15,012 nucleotides of DNA from an uncultured Roseateles sp. (GTDB lineage: Bacteria > Pseudomonadota > Gammaproteobacteria > Burkholderiales > Burkholderiaceae): contig CAMLKW010000101.1 in assembly GCA_946480605.1 (NCBI GenBank), forward strand, positions 1 through 15,012, read 5' to 3'. Numbering within the stretch: position 1 is the stretch's first letter; each line of letters begins with the position of its first letter. Of the stretch, positions 6,705 through 13,706 are shown in pieces. The position numbers and the translations under genes were made by a program. The notes beneath the pieces are model-generated. The model made no database searches and was not told the origin of the DNA. It saw nothing but the letters and a program-made list of their open reading frames with translations.

Positions 6705-7097
6705 ATGACCATCGCGCAGATCTGCCTGCTGCTGGCTTGTTTGCTGCCGCTGGCCTGCACGGGCCTGGCCAAGTCCAAGGGCCTGGGCAAGCCGCGCCGC
6801 GAGGGTGGTTTCGACAACCACAACCCGCGCGCCTGGCTGGCCACGCTGGATGGCTGGCATGCGCGCGCCAACGCGGCGCAGTCCAACAGCTGGGAGGCGC
6901 TGCCGATCTTCGTCGCGGCACAGTTGGTCGCCGACCAGCATGGCGCCGTGCAGGCGACGGTGGACGCCTTGTCCATGGTCTTCATCGCGGCACGTGTCGG
7001 CTTCATCGGGTTCTACCTGGCCGACCAGGCGACGCCACGCTCGCTGTGCTGGACCGCCGGGCTGGCGGCCTGCATCGCGCTGTTCTTCGTGCGCTAG
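6705..7097 (+). CDS. MAPEG-family membrane protein
   Basis: This is a 130-residue protein with four predicted membrane helices (about residues 3-22, 62-82, 84-106 and 110-129). The segment PRAWLATLDGWHARANAAQSNSWEALPIF has the spaced Arg, Asn and Glu residues typical of MAPEG proteins (membrane-associated proteins in eicosanoid and glutathione metabolism), where they help bind glutathione. The bacterial members have mostly undefined substrates. A strong GGAGGAG lies at 6692-6697, just after the recR stop, and the gap to recR is 15 nt, so it is the last gene of the dnaX-ybaB-recR operon. Confidence 0.85.
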   Translation: MTIAQICLLLACLLPLACTGLAKSKGLGKPRREGGFDNHNPRAWLATLDGWHARANAAQSNSWEALPIFVAAQLVADQHGAVQATVDALSMVFIAARVGFIGFYLADQATPRSLCWTAGLAACIALFFVR

Positions 7098-7231
7098 GCG
7101 CGACATCCCGGCGTTCTGCGTTCAGCCCGTCCGATACGGCGTGCCCGCATGGGCTGCGATGCGGCCTGGCTCGATGCCGCGGCAAGCCGTGTTCGCCCAC
7201 ACCCGGCACGGCAACATCCCCAAAACGGATT
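7098..7231. other. Convergent intergenic region with weak inverted repeats
   Basis: This 134-bp gap separates the ends of the dnaX operon (plus) and the sigma-factor operon (minus). It holds GCGGC/GCCGC (7161-7165 with 7176-7180) and GCCGTG/CACGGC (7186-7191 with 7207-7212, 15-nt loop). Neither has a T-tract on either strand; a bidirectional terminator role is possible but unproven. Confidence 0.35.
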
Positions 7232-7534
7232 TCAGCCCCGGCTCCAGCGGCTGGGGATGACCCAGAAGGTCAGCAGCACCAGCAGCACCGAGGCGGCCGT
7301 CGTGTGGGCCAGGTCCAGCGGGTAGGCGCCGGACAGCAGCGCGGTGGCGCCGCAGGCGGCCAGGCTGGCGGCCGTCCACTGCACGTAGCGGACGGCGCGC
7401 GCCCAGCGGCGCTGGTCGGCCGCCACGGGCGGCGGCAGCGCGGCCATCACGCGCAGGCTGAAGCCGGCGTCATCGGGCTCGGGCTCGTCTTGCAGTTGCC
7501 GGTGCAGCCGGGTGTCGAGGTCGTCGTCGGTCAT
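7232..7534 (-). CDS. Small two-helix membrane protein, possible anti-sigma partner of the ECF factor
   Basis: This is a 100-residue protein. Its ATG (7534-7532) overlaps the sigma-factor stop as ATGA, so translation is coupled. The first 30 residues are acidic and polar (MTDDDLDTRLHRQLQDEPEPDD), followed by FSLRVMAALPPP, then two membrane helices at about residues 49-66 and 75-94. It lacks the His-Cys-Cys zinc signature of ZAS anti-sigma factors. A cytoplasmic N-terminal segment plus membrane anchor immediately downstream of an ECF sigma gene is the usual place and shape of an anti-sigma factor, but no domain proves this. I recognise no named family. Confidence 0.7.
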   Translation of the reverse strand: MTDDDLDTRLHRQLQDEPEPDDAGFSLRVMAALPPPVAADQRRWARAVRYVQWTAASLAACGATALLSGAYPLDLAHTTAASVLLVLLTFWVIPSRWSRG

Positions 7535-8064
7535 GGTGTGGGTTCCCATGCTTGCAGTTGGGCGCGCAGGCAGGCCTTGGCGCGCAGCACCTGGGTCTTC
7601 AGCGTGCCCAGCGGCCAGCCCAGCACCTGGGCGGCCTCGGCGTGGCTGAGGTCGGCGCCGTAGCACAGCAGCAGCGCATGGCGCTGCGCGTCGCTCAGGG
7701 TGGCCATGGCGCGGTCCAGGTCGATGCGCCAGTCAGCGTCTGGAGCGAAGTCGTCGGTGGCGGCCTCGTCGGGCTCGGCGTCATCCGCGCGGGGCAGCGC
7801 GGGGCGCTCGGCTGACAGCGCGGACCAGGCCAGCCGTGTCAGCCAGGTGCGAAAGCGCGACTCGCCGCGGAACTTGGGCAGCGCGCGCCAGGCGCGCACG
7901 AAGGCGTCCTGCGCGAGGTCGTCGGCGCGGGCCTGGTCGCCGCGGCAGGCGCGGCCCAGCAGCTTGCGCAGATAGCCCTGGTGGGCCTGCACGAGAGCGG
8001 CGAAGGCGCTGCGGTCACCGGCGGCGGCGCGGGCCAGGAGCCGGCTTTCCTGCTCGGGGGTCAC
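7531..8064 (-). CDS. ECF-type RNA polymerase sigma factor
   Basis: This is a 177-residue sigma-70-family protein. The start is GTG at 8064-8062, overlapping the stop of the upstream gene as GTGA; extending further would read antisense-like Pro/Arg/His-rich sequence. Region 2: residues about 19-85, with LVQAHQGYLRKLLGRACRGD, the core-binding and -10 recognition stretch DDLAQDAFVRAWRALPKFRGESRFRTWLTRLA. An acidic linker spans about 94-112. Region 4: residues about 117-170, including LSDAQRHALLLCYGADLSHAEAAQVLGWPLGTLKTQVLRAK, the helix-turn-helix for -35 recognition. Regions 1 and 3 are absent, as in ECF factors. It is sandwiched between two membrane-protein genes in a tightly coupled operon, suggesting control from the membrane. 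Confidence 0.92.
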   Translation of the reverse strand: MTPEQESRLLARAAAGDRSAFAALVQAHQGYLRKLLGRACRGDQARADDLAQDAFVRAWRALPKFRGESRFRTWLTRLAWSALSAERPALPRADDAEPDEAATDDFAPDADWRIDLDRAMATLSDAQRHALLLCYGADLSHAEAAQVLGWPLGTLKTQVLRAKACLRAQLQAWEPTP

Positions 8065-8468
8065 GGTTGCTGGCGCGGCTGCTTGCGTTCGACGGCCCAG
8101 TACAGCGCCAGCCCCAGGCCCAGGAAGGCGGGCAGCAGGCCGATGCTCCACAGCCAGGAGTCGGGGCTCATGGCCGAGAACATGCCCACCAGGCCCAGGC
8201 CGATGGCCACGTTGATGATGGCGGGGATGAGGATGCGGTTGGGGTTGCCCTGCTCGCGGCGGGCGCGCTGCCAGTCGCTCTCGGGGGCGTCCAGCAGCTC
8301 GGGCGGGATGGGTTGGCCGGCGCGCACGATCTCGCGGATGGTTTCGTGGCGCTGGCGTTCGCTGTGGGTCTTGCTGATGTAGTGCGCCAGGATGGCGATG
8401 ATGGGGATCAGCAGCGACAGGATGGGGATCATCAGCGGGCCGAGGGTCTGGAAGGTCTCGTAGAACAT
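8061..8468 (-). CDS. DUF6249-like membrane protein in the sigma-factor operon
   Basis: This is a 135-residue protein with one N-terminal membrane helix (about residues 10-30), a charged cytoplasmic stretch (about 31-77, including HSERQRHETIREIVRAGQPIPPELL) and two C-terminal helices (about 80-100 and 106-126). The pattern of a helix, then 'H-ER--TI--I-RAGQPIPPEL', then paired helices resembles DUF6249 proteins, which often sit beside ECF sigma genes in proteobacteria; the family name is a recollection, not a search result. Its stop overlaps the sigma-factor start (GTGA). A GGAG lies about 6 nt upstream of the ATG. It may be a sensor or a target of the sigma factor. Confidence 0.75.
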   Translation of the reverse strand: MFYETFQTLGPLMIPILSLLIPIIAILAHYISKTHSERQRHETIREIVRAGQPIPPELLDAPESDWQRARREQGNPNRILIPAIINVAIGLGLVGMFSAMSPDSWLWSIGLLPAFLGLGLALYWAVERKQPRQQP

Positions 8469-8503
8469 GCGGGCTCCGGGAAGCGATGGGATGGTGCTTC
8501 CTT

Positions 8504-8531
8504 GGAGCGCCGGGCGGCACGGTTTGGATTC
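8504..8531 (-). promoter_or_regulatory. Possible ECF-type promoter of the sigma-factor operon
   Basis: On the minus strand GAATCC (8531-8526) is followed 17 bp later by GCTCC (8508-8504), resembling a two-part ECF promoter, 35 to 60 nt before the operon's first ATG. An inverted repeat GCGCCGG/CCGGCGC (8507-8513 with 8534-8540) and a T6 run lie around it. The assignment rests on position and a loose match only. Confidence 0.25.
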
Positions 8532-8549
8532 AGCCGGCGCAAAAAATGT

Positions 8550-10868
8550 TCAGAGCTGCCACCACGCCGGCAGCAGCGCCCGCACCTCGGGCCGGCGAAA
8601 GCGCTGGTCCAGCAGCCAGACATAGCCCTCGTCGTCCACCGAGCGCAGCACGCGGCCGGCGGCCTGCACGACCTTCTGCAGGCCGGGCACGAGGTCGGCG
8701 TAGCCGTGGTCGGCGCCGAACATCGTGTCCAGCCGCTCGCGGATCTGGTCCTGCAGCGGCGACACGGGCGGCAGGCCCAGCGTGGCGATGAAGGCGCCGA
8801 TGAGGCGGGTGCCGGGCAGGTCCACGCCCTCGGCAAACGCGCCGCCCAGCACGGCGAAGCCGATGCCGCGGCCGTCGGGAACGAATCGGTCCAGGAAAGC
8901 GCGGCGAGCGGCGTCGCCCATGCTGCGGGCCTGGCTCCATTGCGGCACGTGGGGGTGGCGCAGCGCCAGCCGCGCGGCGGCCTTGTCCAGGTAGTCGAAG
9001 CTGCTGAAGAACGCGAGGTAGTTGCCGGGGTGCTGGGCGTACTGCGTGGCGAGCACGTCCACCAGCGCGTCCAGCGACTTCTCGCGGTGCTCGTAGCGCG
9101 TGGACAGGTTGGCCACCTGCACCGTCAGGTGCTCGGGCGGGAAGGGCGCGGGCACGTCGATCCACACGGTGTCGTCCGGCAGGCCCAGCAGGTCGCGCGG
9201 GTAGTCGGGCGGGCCCAGCGTGGCCGAGAACAGCGTGACGCTGCTGAACCCCTCGAAGCGCTCCTTCAGGAAGTGGCCCGGCACGATGTTGCGCACCGAC
9301 AGCAGCACGTCGCGGACCTCGCCGGTGTCGACGGGTTCGGCGTCCTCCAGCAGCGACAGGTTCAGCGGCGCGTCCTGCACCGCGACGCGGCCGGCCGTGC
9401 ACTGCAGGTCGCACAGCGAGTGCGTGTCCAGGCGGTCCAGCAGCCGCTGCAGGGCCAGCACCTCGAAGTAGAAGTCCAGCGTCGCGCCCACTTCCAGCGG
9501 GTGGTTCTGCACGTGTTCGCCTAAAGCGACGCTGACGCGCTGCAGCGCCTCGGCCAGCGGCTCGGGCAGCTGGGGCAGCGGCTGGTAGTCCTCCACCTGG
9601 TCGCGGCCCAGCCGGGCCAGTTCGCCGGCCAGGCGGCGCAGCGCCGGCTGCAAGGCCTTGGGCGCGGCGGCCACGGCCTCGCGCACGCGGGCCAGGCTGA
9701 GGCCGACGCTGTACATGTCGCGCGCGCGGTCGATGAGGTTGTGCGCCTCGTCCACCAGCAGCGCCAGCTTCCAGCCCTGCGACTGCGACAGGCCGTAGAG
9801 CTGGCCGTAGGGGTCGAAGGCGTGGTGCACGTCGCCCACCACCACGTCGGCCCAGCGCAGCAGTTCCTGGCCCAGGTAGTAGGGGCAGACGCCGTGCGTC
9901 AGCGCGATGCGGCGCTGTGCCGGCGCGTCCAGCCACTGCGCCTGCACGGCCTCGGCGCGGGCGAGGGGCAGCCGGTCGTAGAAGCCGTTGGCCAGCGGGC
10001 AGGCGTCGCCATGGCAGGCCTTGGTCGGATGCTCGCAGGCCTGCTCCTTGGCCACCAGCGTCAGCATGCGCAGGTGCTTGCTCGGCATGGCCTCGCGCAG
10101 CGCCTGCAAGGCCTCCTGCGCCATGAAGCGGCCCGTGCCCTTGCAGGTCATGTAGCCGATCTTGTCGAGCTGCTGCTGCGGCATGGCGCGCAGCAGCGGG
10201 TACAGCGTGCCCAGCGTCTTGCCGATGCCGGTGGGCGCCTGCGCCAGCAGGTGGCGGCCGTTCACCGCCACGCGGTAGACGGCCTCGGCCAGCAGGCGCT
10301 GGCCCGGCCGCAACTCGCCCTTGGGGAAGGGCAGCGCGGCCAGCGCCGCGTCGCGCGCGCTGCGGTGAGCGGCCTCCTGCGCGGCCCAGGCCTCGAAGGC
10401 GCGGCAGCGCGCCTCGAACGCGGCCTGCAGCGCGGCTGCGGTGAGCTTGTCGCGCAGCACGGTCTCGTGCTGAGTGTCGGCGTCCACATAGACCAGCGCC
10501 AGCTCCAGCTCCTCCAGCCCGCGGTCGGCGGCGATCAGCGCGCCATAGGTCTCCAGCTGCGCCCAGTGCAGCGCGCGGCGGTTCTCGGGGATCAGGTCCA
10601 CCGGGCCGCGAATGGTCTTGATCTCCTCCAGCCGGTTCACGTCGGCCTCGTAGCCGTCGGCGCGGCCGCGCACGCGCAGGTTGCCCACCTGGCCTTCCAG
10701 CGGCAGCTCGATCTCATAGCCCGGCGAGCGCCGCGCTAGCACGGCCAGCTGCATGGCCTGGCCTTCCAGCGCGGTGGCGGACGGCGTGAAGCGCCGGTCC
10801 AGGCTGCCCTGCTTGGCGGTGAACTCGCACAGGCTGCGGACGGAGACGGTGTAGGTCCAGTCAGCCAT
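8550..10868 (-). CDS. PD-(D/E)XK nuclease-like and Fe-S XPD/DinG-type DNA helicase fusion
   Basis: This is a 772-residue protein. Residues about 1-165 look like a Cas4/RecB-type PD-(D/E)XK nuclease: GRADG with Asp71, EEIKT with Glu82 and Lys84, and QLETYG with Gln104 and Tyr108. The rest is a superfamily 2 helicase of the XPD/DinG type: Walker A APTGIGKT (211-218), a Fe-S cluster set Cys278, Cys285, Cys290, Cys328, DEAH (373-376), SAT (548-550), GGAFAEGVDLPG (675-686) and QAAGRVLRS (735-743). Such helicases unwind DNA 5' to 3'; the nuclease part may trim the ends, which is inference. The ATG at 10868 fits the family N-terminus but has no Shine-Dalgarno site; it is preceded by a pyrimidine tract that is one arm of a long palindrome. 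It lies downstream of dinB on the same strand, suggesting a shared role in DNA damage. Confidence 0.9.
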   Translation of the reverse strand: MADWTYTVSVRSLCEFTAKQGSLDRRFTPSATALEGQAMQLAVLARRSPGYEIELPLEGQVGNLRVRGRADGYEADVNRLEEIKTIRGPVDLIPENRRALHWAQLETYGALIAADRGLEELELALVYVDADTQHETVLRDKLTAAALQAAFEARCRAFEAWAAQEAAHRSARDAALAALPFPKGELRPGQRLLAEAVYRVAVNGRHLLAQAPTGIGKTLGTLYPLLRAMPQQQLDKIGYMTCKGTGRFMAQEALQALREAMPSKHLRMLTLVAKEQACEHPTKACHGDACPLANGFYDRLPLARAEAVQAQWLDAPAQRRIALTHGVCPYYLGQELLRWADVVVGDVHHAFDPYGQLYGLSQSQGWKLALLVDEAHNLIDRARDMYSVGLSLARVREAVAAAPKALQPALRRLAGELARLGRDQVEDYQPLPQLPEPLAEALQRVSVALGEHVQNHPLEVGATLDFYFEVLALQRLLDRLDTHSLCDLQCTAGRVAVQDAPLNLSLLEDAEPVDTGEVRDVLLSVRNIVPGHFLKERFEGFSSVTLFSATLGPPDYPRDLLGLPDDTVWIDVPAPFPPEHLTVQVANLSTRYEHREKSLDALVDVLATQYAQHPGNYLAFFSSFDYLDKAAARLALRHPHVPQWSQARSMGDAARRAFLDRFVPDGRGIGFAVLGGAFAEGVDLPGTRLIGAFIATLGLPPVSPLQDQIRERLDTMFGADHGYADLVPGLQKVVQAAGRVLRSVDDEGYVWLLDQRFRRPEVRALLPAWWQL

Positions 10869-11029
10869 GGAGGGAGAGAGCGAATCCGGCGTGCCCGAAA
10901 GGGCGTGCCAAGGCGGCCCAATCTAGGCGCAAAGCGAAGCCGTAGCTCGAGCTACGGCGAGCATTTGCAACGACGAGTGGGGCGGTTTGGCGCGGCAAGG
11001 CGGGCATGTCGGGTTCGCTCTCTCCCTCC
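10869..11029. repeat. 161-bp imperfect palindrome filling the dinB-helicase gap
   Basis: The entire gap is one inverted repeat centred at 10948/10949. The outer arms GGAGGGAGAGAGCGAA (10869-10884) and TTCGCTCTCTCCCTCC (11014-11029) are perfect complements; extended to 29 bp they match at 26 positions. The core is the perfect 20-bp palindrome GCCGTAGCTCGAGCTACGGC (10939-10958). Between arm and core the pairing is partial but in register (for example GCCAA with TTGGC and GCAAA with TTTGC). The last base of the right arm is also the last base of the dinB stop codon, and the left arm abuts the helicase ATG. In the mRNA it would form a very stable hairpin. Confidence 0.85.
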
Positions 11030-12237
11030 TAGAACAGCGTGAGGTTCTCTCTTGCCGGCTCCGTGGCGCGCTCCTTCGCGGGCGCAGCCGGCTGCACCTC
11101 GCTGGCATGCACCAGGTTGCCGATGCGCACGCCCATCAGCCGCAGCCGCTTGTCGAACTTGACGCGCTTCAGGCACAGGCCCACCGCGTGGCGGATGTCG
11201 GCAGCGCTGCTGATCGCGGCCTTGACGGTCTGGTCGCGCGTGACGGTGACGAAGCCCTCGAAGCGCAACTTGATGCCCACGGTCTTGCCCGCGTAGCGCT
11301 TGCGTTCCAGGTCGCGGGCCAGGCTCTCGCACAGCTCGTCCATGATCTGGCCCAGCAGCGCGCGATCGTGCACCGCGCTGAGGTCGCGCTCGAAGGTGGT
11401 CTCGCGGCTGATGGACACGGGCTCGCTGAAGGTGACGACCGGGCGGTTGTCGCGGCCGTGCGAGGCGTTGTGCAGCCACTGGCCGTAGCTGTCGCCGAAC
11501 TGCTCGACGAGCCAGGCCGGCGAGGCGGCGGCGATGTCGCCCACGGTCTCCAGCCCCAGCTTGATGAGCTTTTCGCTGGCCTTGGGGCCGATGCCGTTGA
11601 TCTTGCGCACGCCCAGCGGCCACACGCGTGTGGGCAGGTCGTCCATGGTCAGCACGCTGATGCCGTCAGGCTTGTCCAGTTCGCTGGCGATCTTGCTGAG
11701 CAGCTTGTTGGGCGTGACGCCGATGGAGCAGGTCAGGCCGGTGGCGCGGCCCACCGAGTTCTTGATCTCGCGTGCGACGGCCTTCACGCCGCCCAGCGGG
11801 TCGTGGCCCACGGCGTCGCGCACGCCGGGCACGTCGGTCAGGTCGATGTAGATCTCGTCGATGCCGCGGTCCTCGATGACCGGCGCGACCTCGGCCACGG
11901 CGGCCTTGAAGAGGCGCGAATACTTGCGGTAGCTGTCGAAGTCGGCCGGCAGCAGGATAGCGTCGGGGGCGCGGAGTGCGGCCTTCATCAGCCCCATGGC
12001 CGAGAACACGCCCAGGTCGCGCGCGGCGTAGGTGGACGTGGTGACGACGCCGCGGCCGGTGTAGTCGCGCAGCTTGGAGTAGACCCAGCTGCCGTCTTCC
12101 AGCTGGCGCGGCGCGTCGGCCCGCCGCCCGCCGATGACGACGGCCTGGCCCTTGAGCTGCGGATAGCGCAGCAGCTCGACGGACGCGTAGAAGGCGTCCA
12201 TGTCGAGGTGGGCGATCCAGCGCTCGGGCAACTGCAT
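11029..12237 (-). CDS. dinB: DNA polymerase IV (Y-family translesion polymerase)
   Basis: This is a 402-residue Y-family polymerase that copies past lesions with low fidelity. The catalytic carboxylates are visible: AHLDMDAFYASVE (Asp12) and DRGIDEIYIDLT (Asp127, Glu128; the usual SIDE is GIDE here). Further landmarks are CSIGVTPNKLLSKIAS, KPDGISVL, KINGIGPKASEKL (thumb helix-hairpin-helix) and the little-finger domain with SRETTFERDL. The C-terminus ENLTLF is a beta-clamp-binding motif. Between IGG (residue 37) and GVVTTSTYAAR there are about 20 extra residues compared with E. coli Pol IV. No LexA box (CTGT-N8-ACAG) is visible upstream. Minus-strand GACAAT (12250-12245) lies 7 nt before the ATG and could be a -10 of a near-leaderless transcript, but the match is weak. 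The gene is divergent from the patatin gene. Confidence 0.96.
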   Translation of the reverse strand: MQLPERWIAHLDMDAFYASVELLRYPQLKGQAVVIGGRRADAPRQLEDGSWVYSKLRDYTGRGVVTTSTYAARDLGVFSAMGLMKAALRAPDAILLPADFDSYRKYSRLFKAAVAEVAPVIEDRGIDEIYIDLTDVPGVRDAVGHDPLGGVKAVAREIKNSVGRATGLTCSIGVTPNKLLSKIASELDKPDGISVLTMDDLPTRVWPLGVRKINGIGPKASEKLIKLGLETVGDIAAASPAWLVEQFGDSYGQWLHNASHGRDNRPVVTFSEPVSISRETTFERDLSAVHDRALLGQIMDELCESLARDLERKRYAGKTVGIKLRFEGFVTVTRDQTVKAAISSAADIRHAVGLCLKRVKFDKRLRLMGVRIGNLVHASEVQPAAPAKERATEPARENLTLF

Positions 12238-12326
12238 GGCCTGGATTGTCCGGTGGAGGGATGCCAGGTGCTGGCAGCATCGTCAGAATGCGTCGGCCGC
12301 CCACCTTGTTCGACGAAAGAAGCCCG
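12238..12326. promoter_or_regulatory. Divergent control region between dinB and the patatin gene
   Basis: This 89-bp region must hold both divergent promoters. It contains a hairpin GATG-CCAG/CTGG-CATC (12260-12281, with a 3-nt bulge) that could be an operator. CAGAAT (12284-12289) is a weak -10 candidate for the plus strand. No SOS box is seen. Confidence 0.35.
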
Positions 12327-13706
12327 ATGCGCGCCCTGCTGTTTTGCATCTGCCTGGCCCTGAGCGCCTGCGCCAGCGCGCCCATGAACCCGCCGCGCAA
12401 CAAGCCGGCTGCGGCGCAGACCATGCAGCGCGAGCCCATGCCGCTGGAAGCGGACACCTTCGTCGCGTTGAGCTTCTCGGGTGGCGGGCTACGCGCGGCG
12501 GCGTTTTCCTACGGCGTGCTGGAGGGGCTGCGCGGGCAGGCGTCCGCATCGGGGCGCAACCTGCTGGACGAGGTCAGCTTCATCACCAGCGTGTCGGGCG
12601 GCTCGCTGACGGCGGCCTACTTCGGGCTGCACGGCGCCGAGGGGCTGCGCGAGTTCCGCGACAAGGTGCTGATGCGTGACGGCGAGGCCGGGCTGCGCTT
12701 CAGCCTGCTGAACCCCAACAATCTGCGCCGGCTGTTCGCGGGCGGGTTGAACGACCGCAGCGACTTCAACGATTGGCTGGAGAAGGATGTGTTCAAGGGC
12801 GCCACGTTCGCCGACATGTTCAAGCGCTCGAGGCCGGTCGTCTGGATCAGTGCGAGCAACGTGCAGTACCGGCTGGCCTTCCCGTTCCACGAGCGCGCCT
12901 TCGACGCGCTGTGCAGCGACCTGGCCAGCTATCCGGTGTCGGAAGCGGTGGCGGCGTCGATGGCGGTGCCGCTGTTCTTCGCGCCGGTGGTGCTGGAGCG
13001 TTTCCCGGGGCAGTGCGAGCTGAAGACGCCGCCGGGGCTGGTCGGCCGCCGCGACGACCGGGACGACCAGTACCGCCTGCGCCTGGCGCTGGGGCGGCTG
13101 TTCCGCGACAACCTGGACCCCAAGGCCGGCCGCTACCTGAAGCTGGTGGACGGCGGGCTGACCGACAACCTGGGCCTGGTGGCCATCCTGCAGAGCCGCG
13201 TGCTGCTGAACACGCCCTACGGTCCGCTGCCCGAGAACGACGCGGCGACGATGCGGCGCATGCTGTTCGTCGTCGTGGACGCCGGCCAGGGCCCCAGCGC
13301 CGACTGGGCGCGCGAGATGGCCGGCCCGTCGGGCGTGGACATCGCGTCCGGTGCGGTCGACACGGCCATCGAGAGCACGATGCGCATGAGCTACGCGAGC
13401 TTCCTGCCCATGGTGCGCAACTGGGAGCGCGATCTGGTGACGTGGCGCTGCAGCCTCAGCGACGAGCGCAAGGCGGCGCTGCGCGCGCTGATCCCGGACT
13501 GGCGCTGCGAGGACATCAAGTTCAGCGTCACGCAGATCAGCTTCGCCGACCTGTCCGAGGCGGAAGAGCAGGCGCTCAACGGCATCCCGACACGGCTCAA
13601 GCTGCCGCCGGAGCAGATCGACCGGCTGATCGCCGCCGGCCGTGAGGCGGCAGCGGCGGATGCGACGGTCAAGCGCTTCTCAGCGGCCGTGCAGCGCGGG
13701 GAGTGA
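12327..13706 (+). CDS. Patatin-like phospholipase, predicted lipoprotein
   Basis: This is a 459-residue protein. ATG 12327 is chosen because it begins a clean lipoprotein signal (MRALLFCICLALSAC, Cys15 acylated); a longer frame from 12246 would bury it. AAAGAAG lies just upstream as a modest ribosome site. Patatin features: the Gly-rich oxyanion motif SFSGGGLRAAAFSYG (49-63), the nucleophile motif SVSGGS with Ser90, and the catalytic Asp275 in VDGGLTDNLGL. The role is hydrolysis of acyl esters of lipids through a Ser-Asp dyad. The lipid anchor places it in the envelope, facing the periplasm unless surface-exposed. The C-terminal 130 residues are charged with several conserved-looking Trp and Cys residues but no recognised domain. 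Its stop codon directly abuts the stop of the convergent aldo/keto reductase gene. Confidence 0.88.
   Translation: MRALLFCICLALSACASAPMNPPRNKPAAAQTMQREPMPLEADTFVALSFSGGGLRAAAFSYGVLEGLRGQASASGRNLLDEVSFITSVSGGSLTAAYFGLHGAEGLREFRDKVLMRDGEAGLRFSLLNPNNLRRLFAGGLNDRSDFNDWLEKDVFKGATFADMFKRSRPVVWISASNVQYRLAFPFHERAFDALCSDLASYPVSEAVAASMAVPLFFAPVVLERFPGQCELKTPPGLVGRRDDRDDQYRLRLALGRLFRDNLDPKAGRYLKLVDGGLTDNLGLVAILQSRVLLNTPYGPLPENDAATMRRMLFVVVDAGQGPSADWAREMAGPSGVDIASGAVDTAIESTMRMSYASFLPMVRNWERDLVTWRCSLSDERKAALRALIPDWRCEDIKFSVTQISFADLSEAEEQALNGIPTRLKLPPEQIDRLIAAGREAAAADATVKRFSAAVQRGE

Noticed and set aside
7531..8520. Sigma factor starting upstream at 8520
   Set aside because: The first 152 codons are a Pro/Arg/His-rich shadow of the overlapping membrane-protein gene; the GTG at 8064 gives a normal ECF length and a typical 4-bp overlap.
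7836..9524. Long plus-strand frame over the sigma and helicase genes
   Set aside because: The translation is Arg/Gly/His/Gln-rich with no motifs and is antisense to well-supported genes; such frames are common in high-GC DNA.
8530..9936. Second long minus-strand frame inside the helicase gene
   Set aside because: It is an Arg/Ala/Gly/Pro-rich shadow in another frame of the helicase, whose own frame holds all conserved motifs.
12238..12326. LexA/SOS box upstream of dinB
   Set aside because: No CTGT-N8-ACAG or near match is present in the 89-bp divergent region.
10987..12363. Long plus-strand frame antisense to dinB
   Set aside because: It lacks recognisable motifs and mirrors the codon bias of dinB, which is unambiguous on the other strand.
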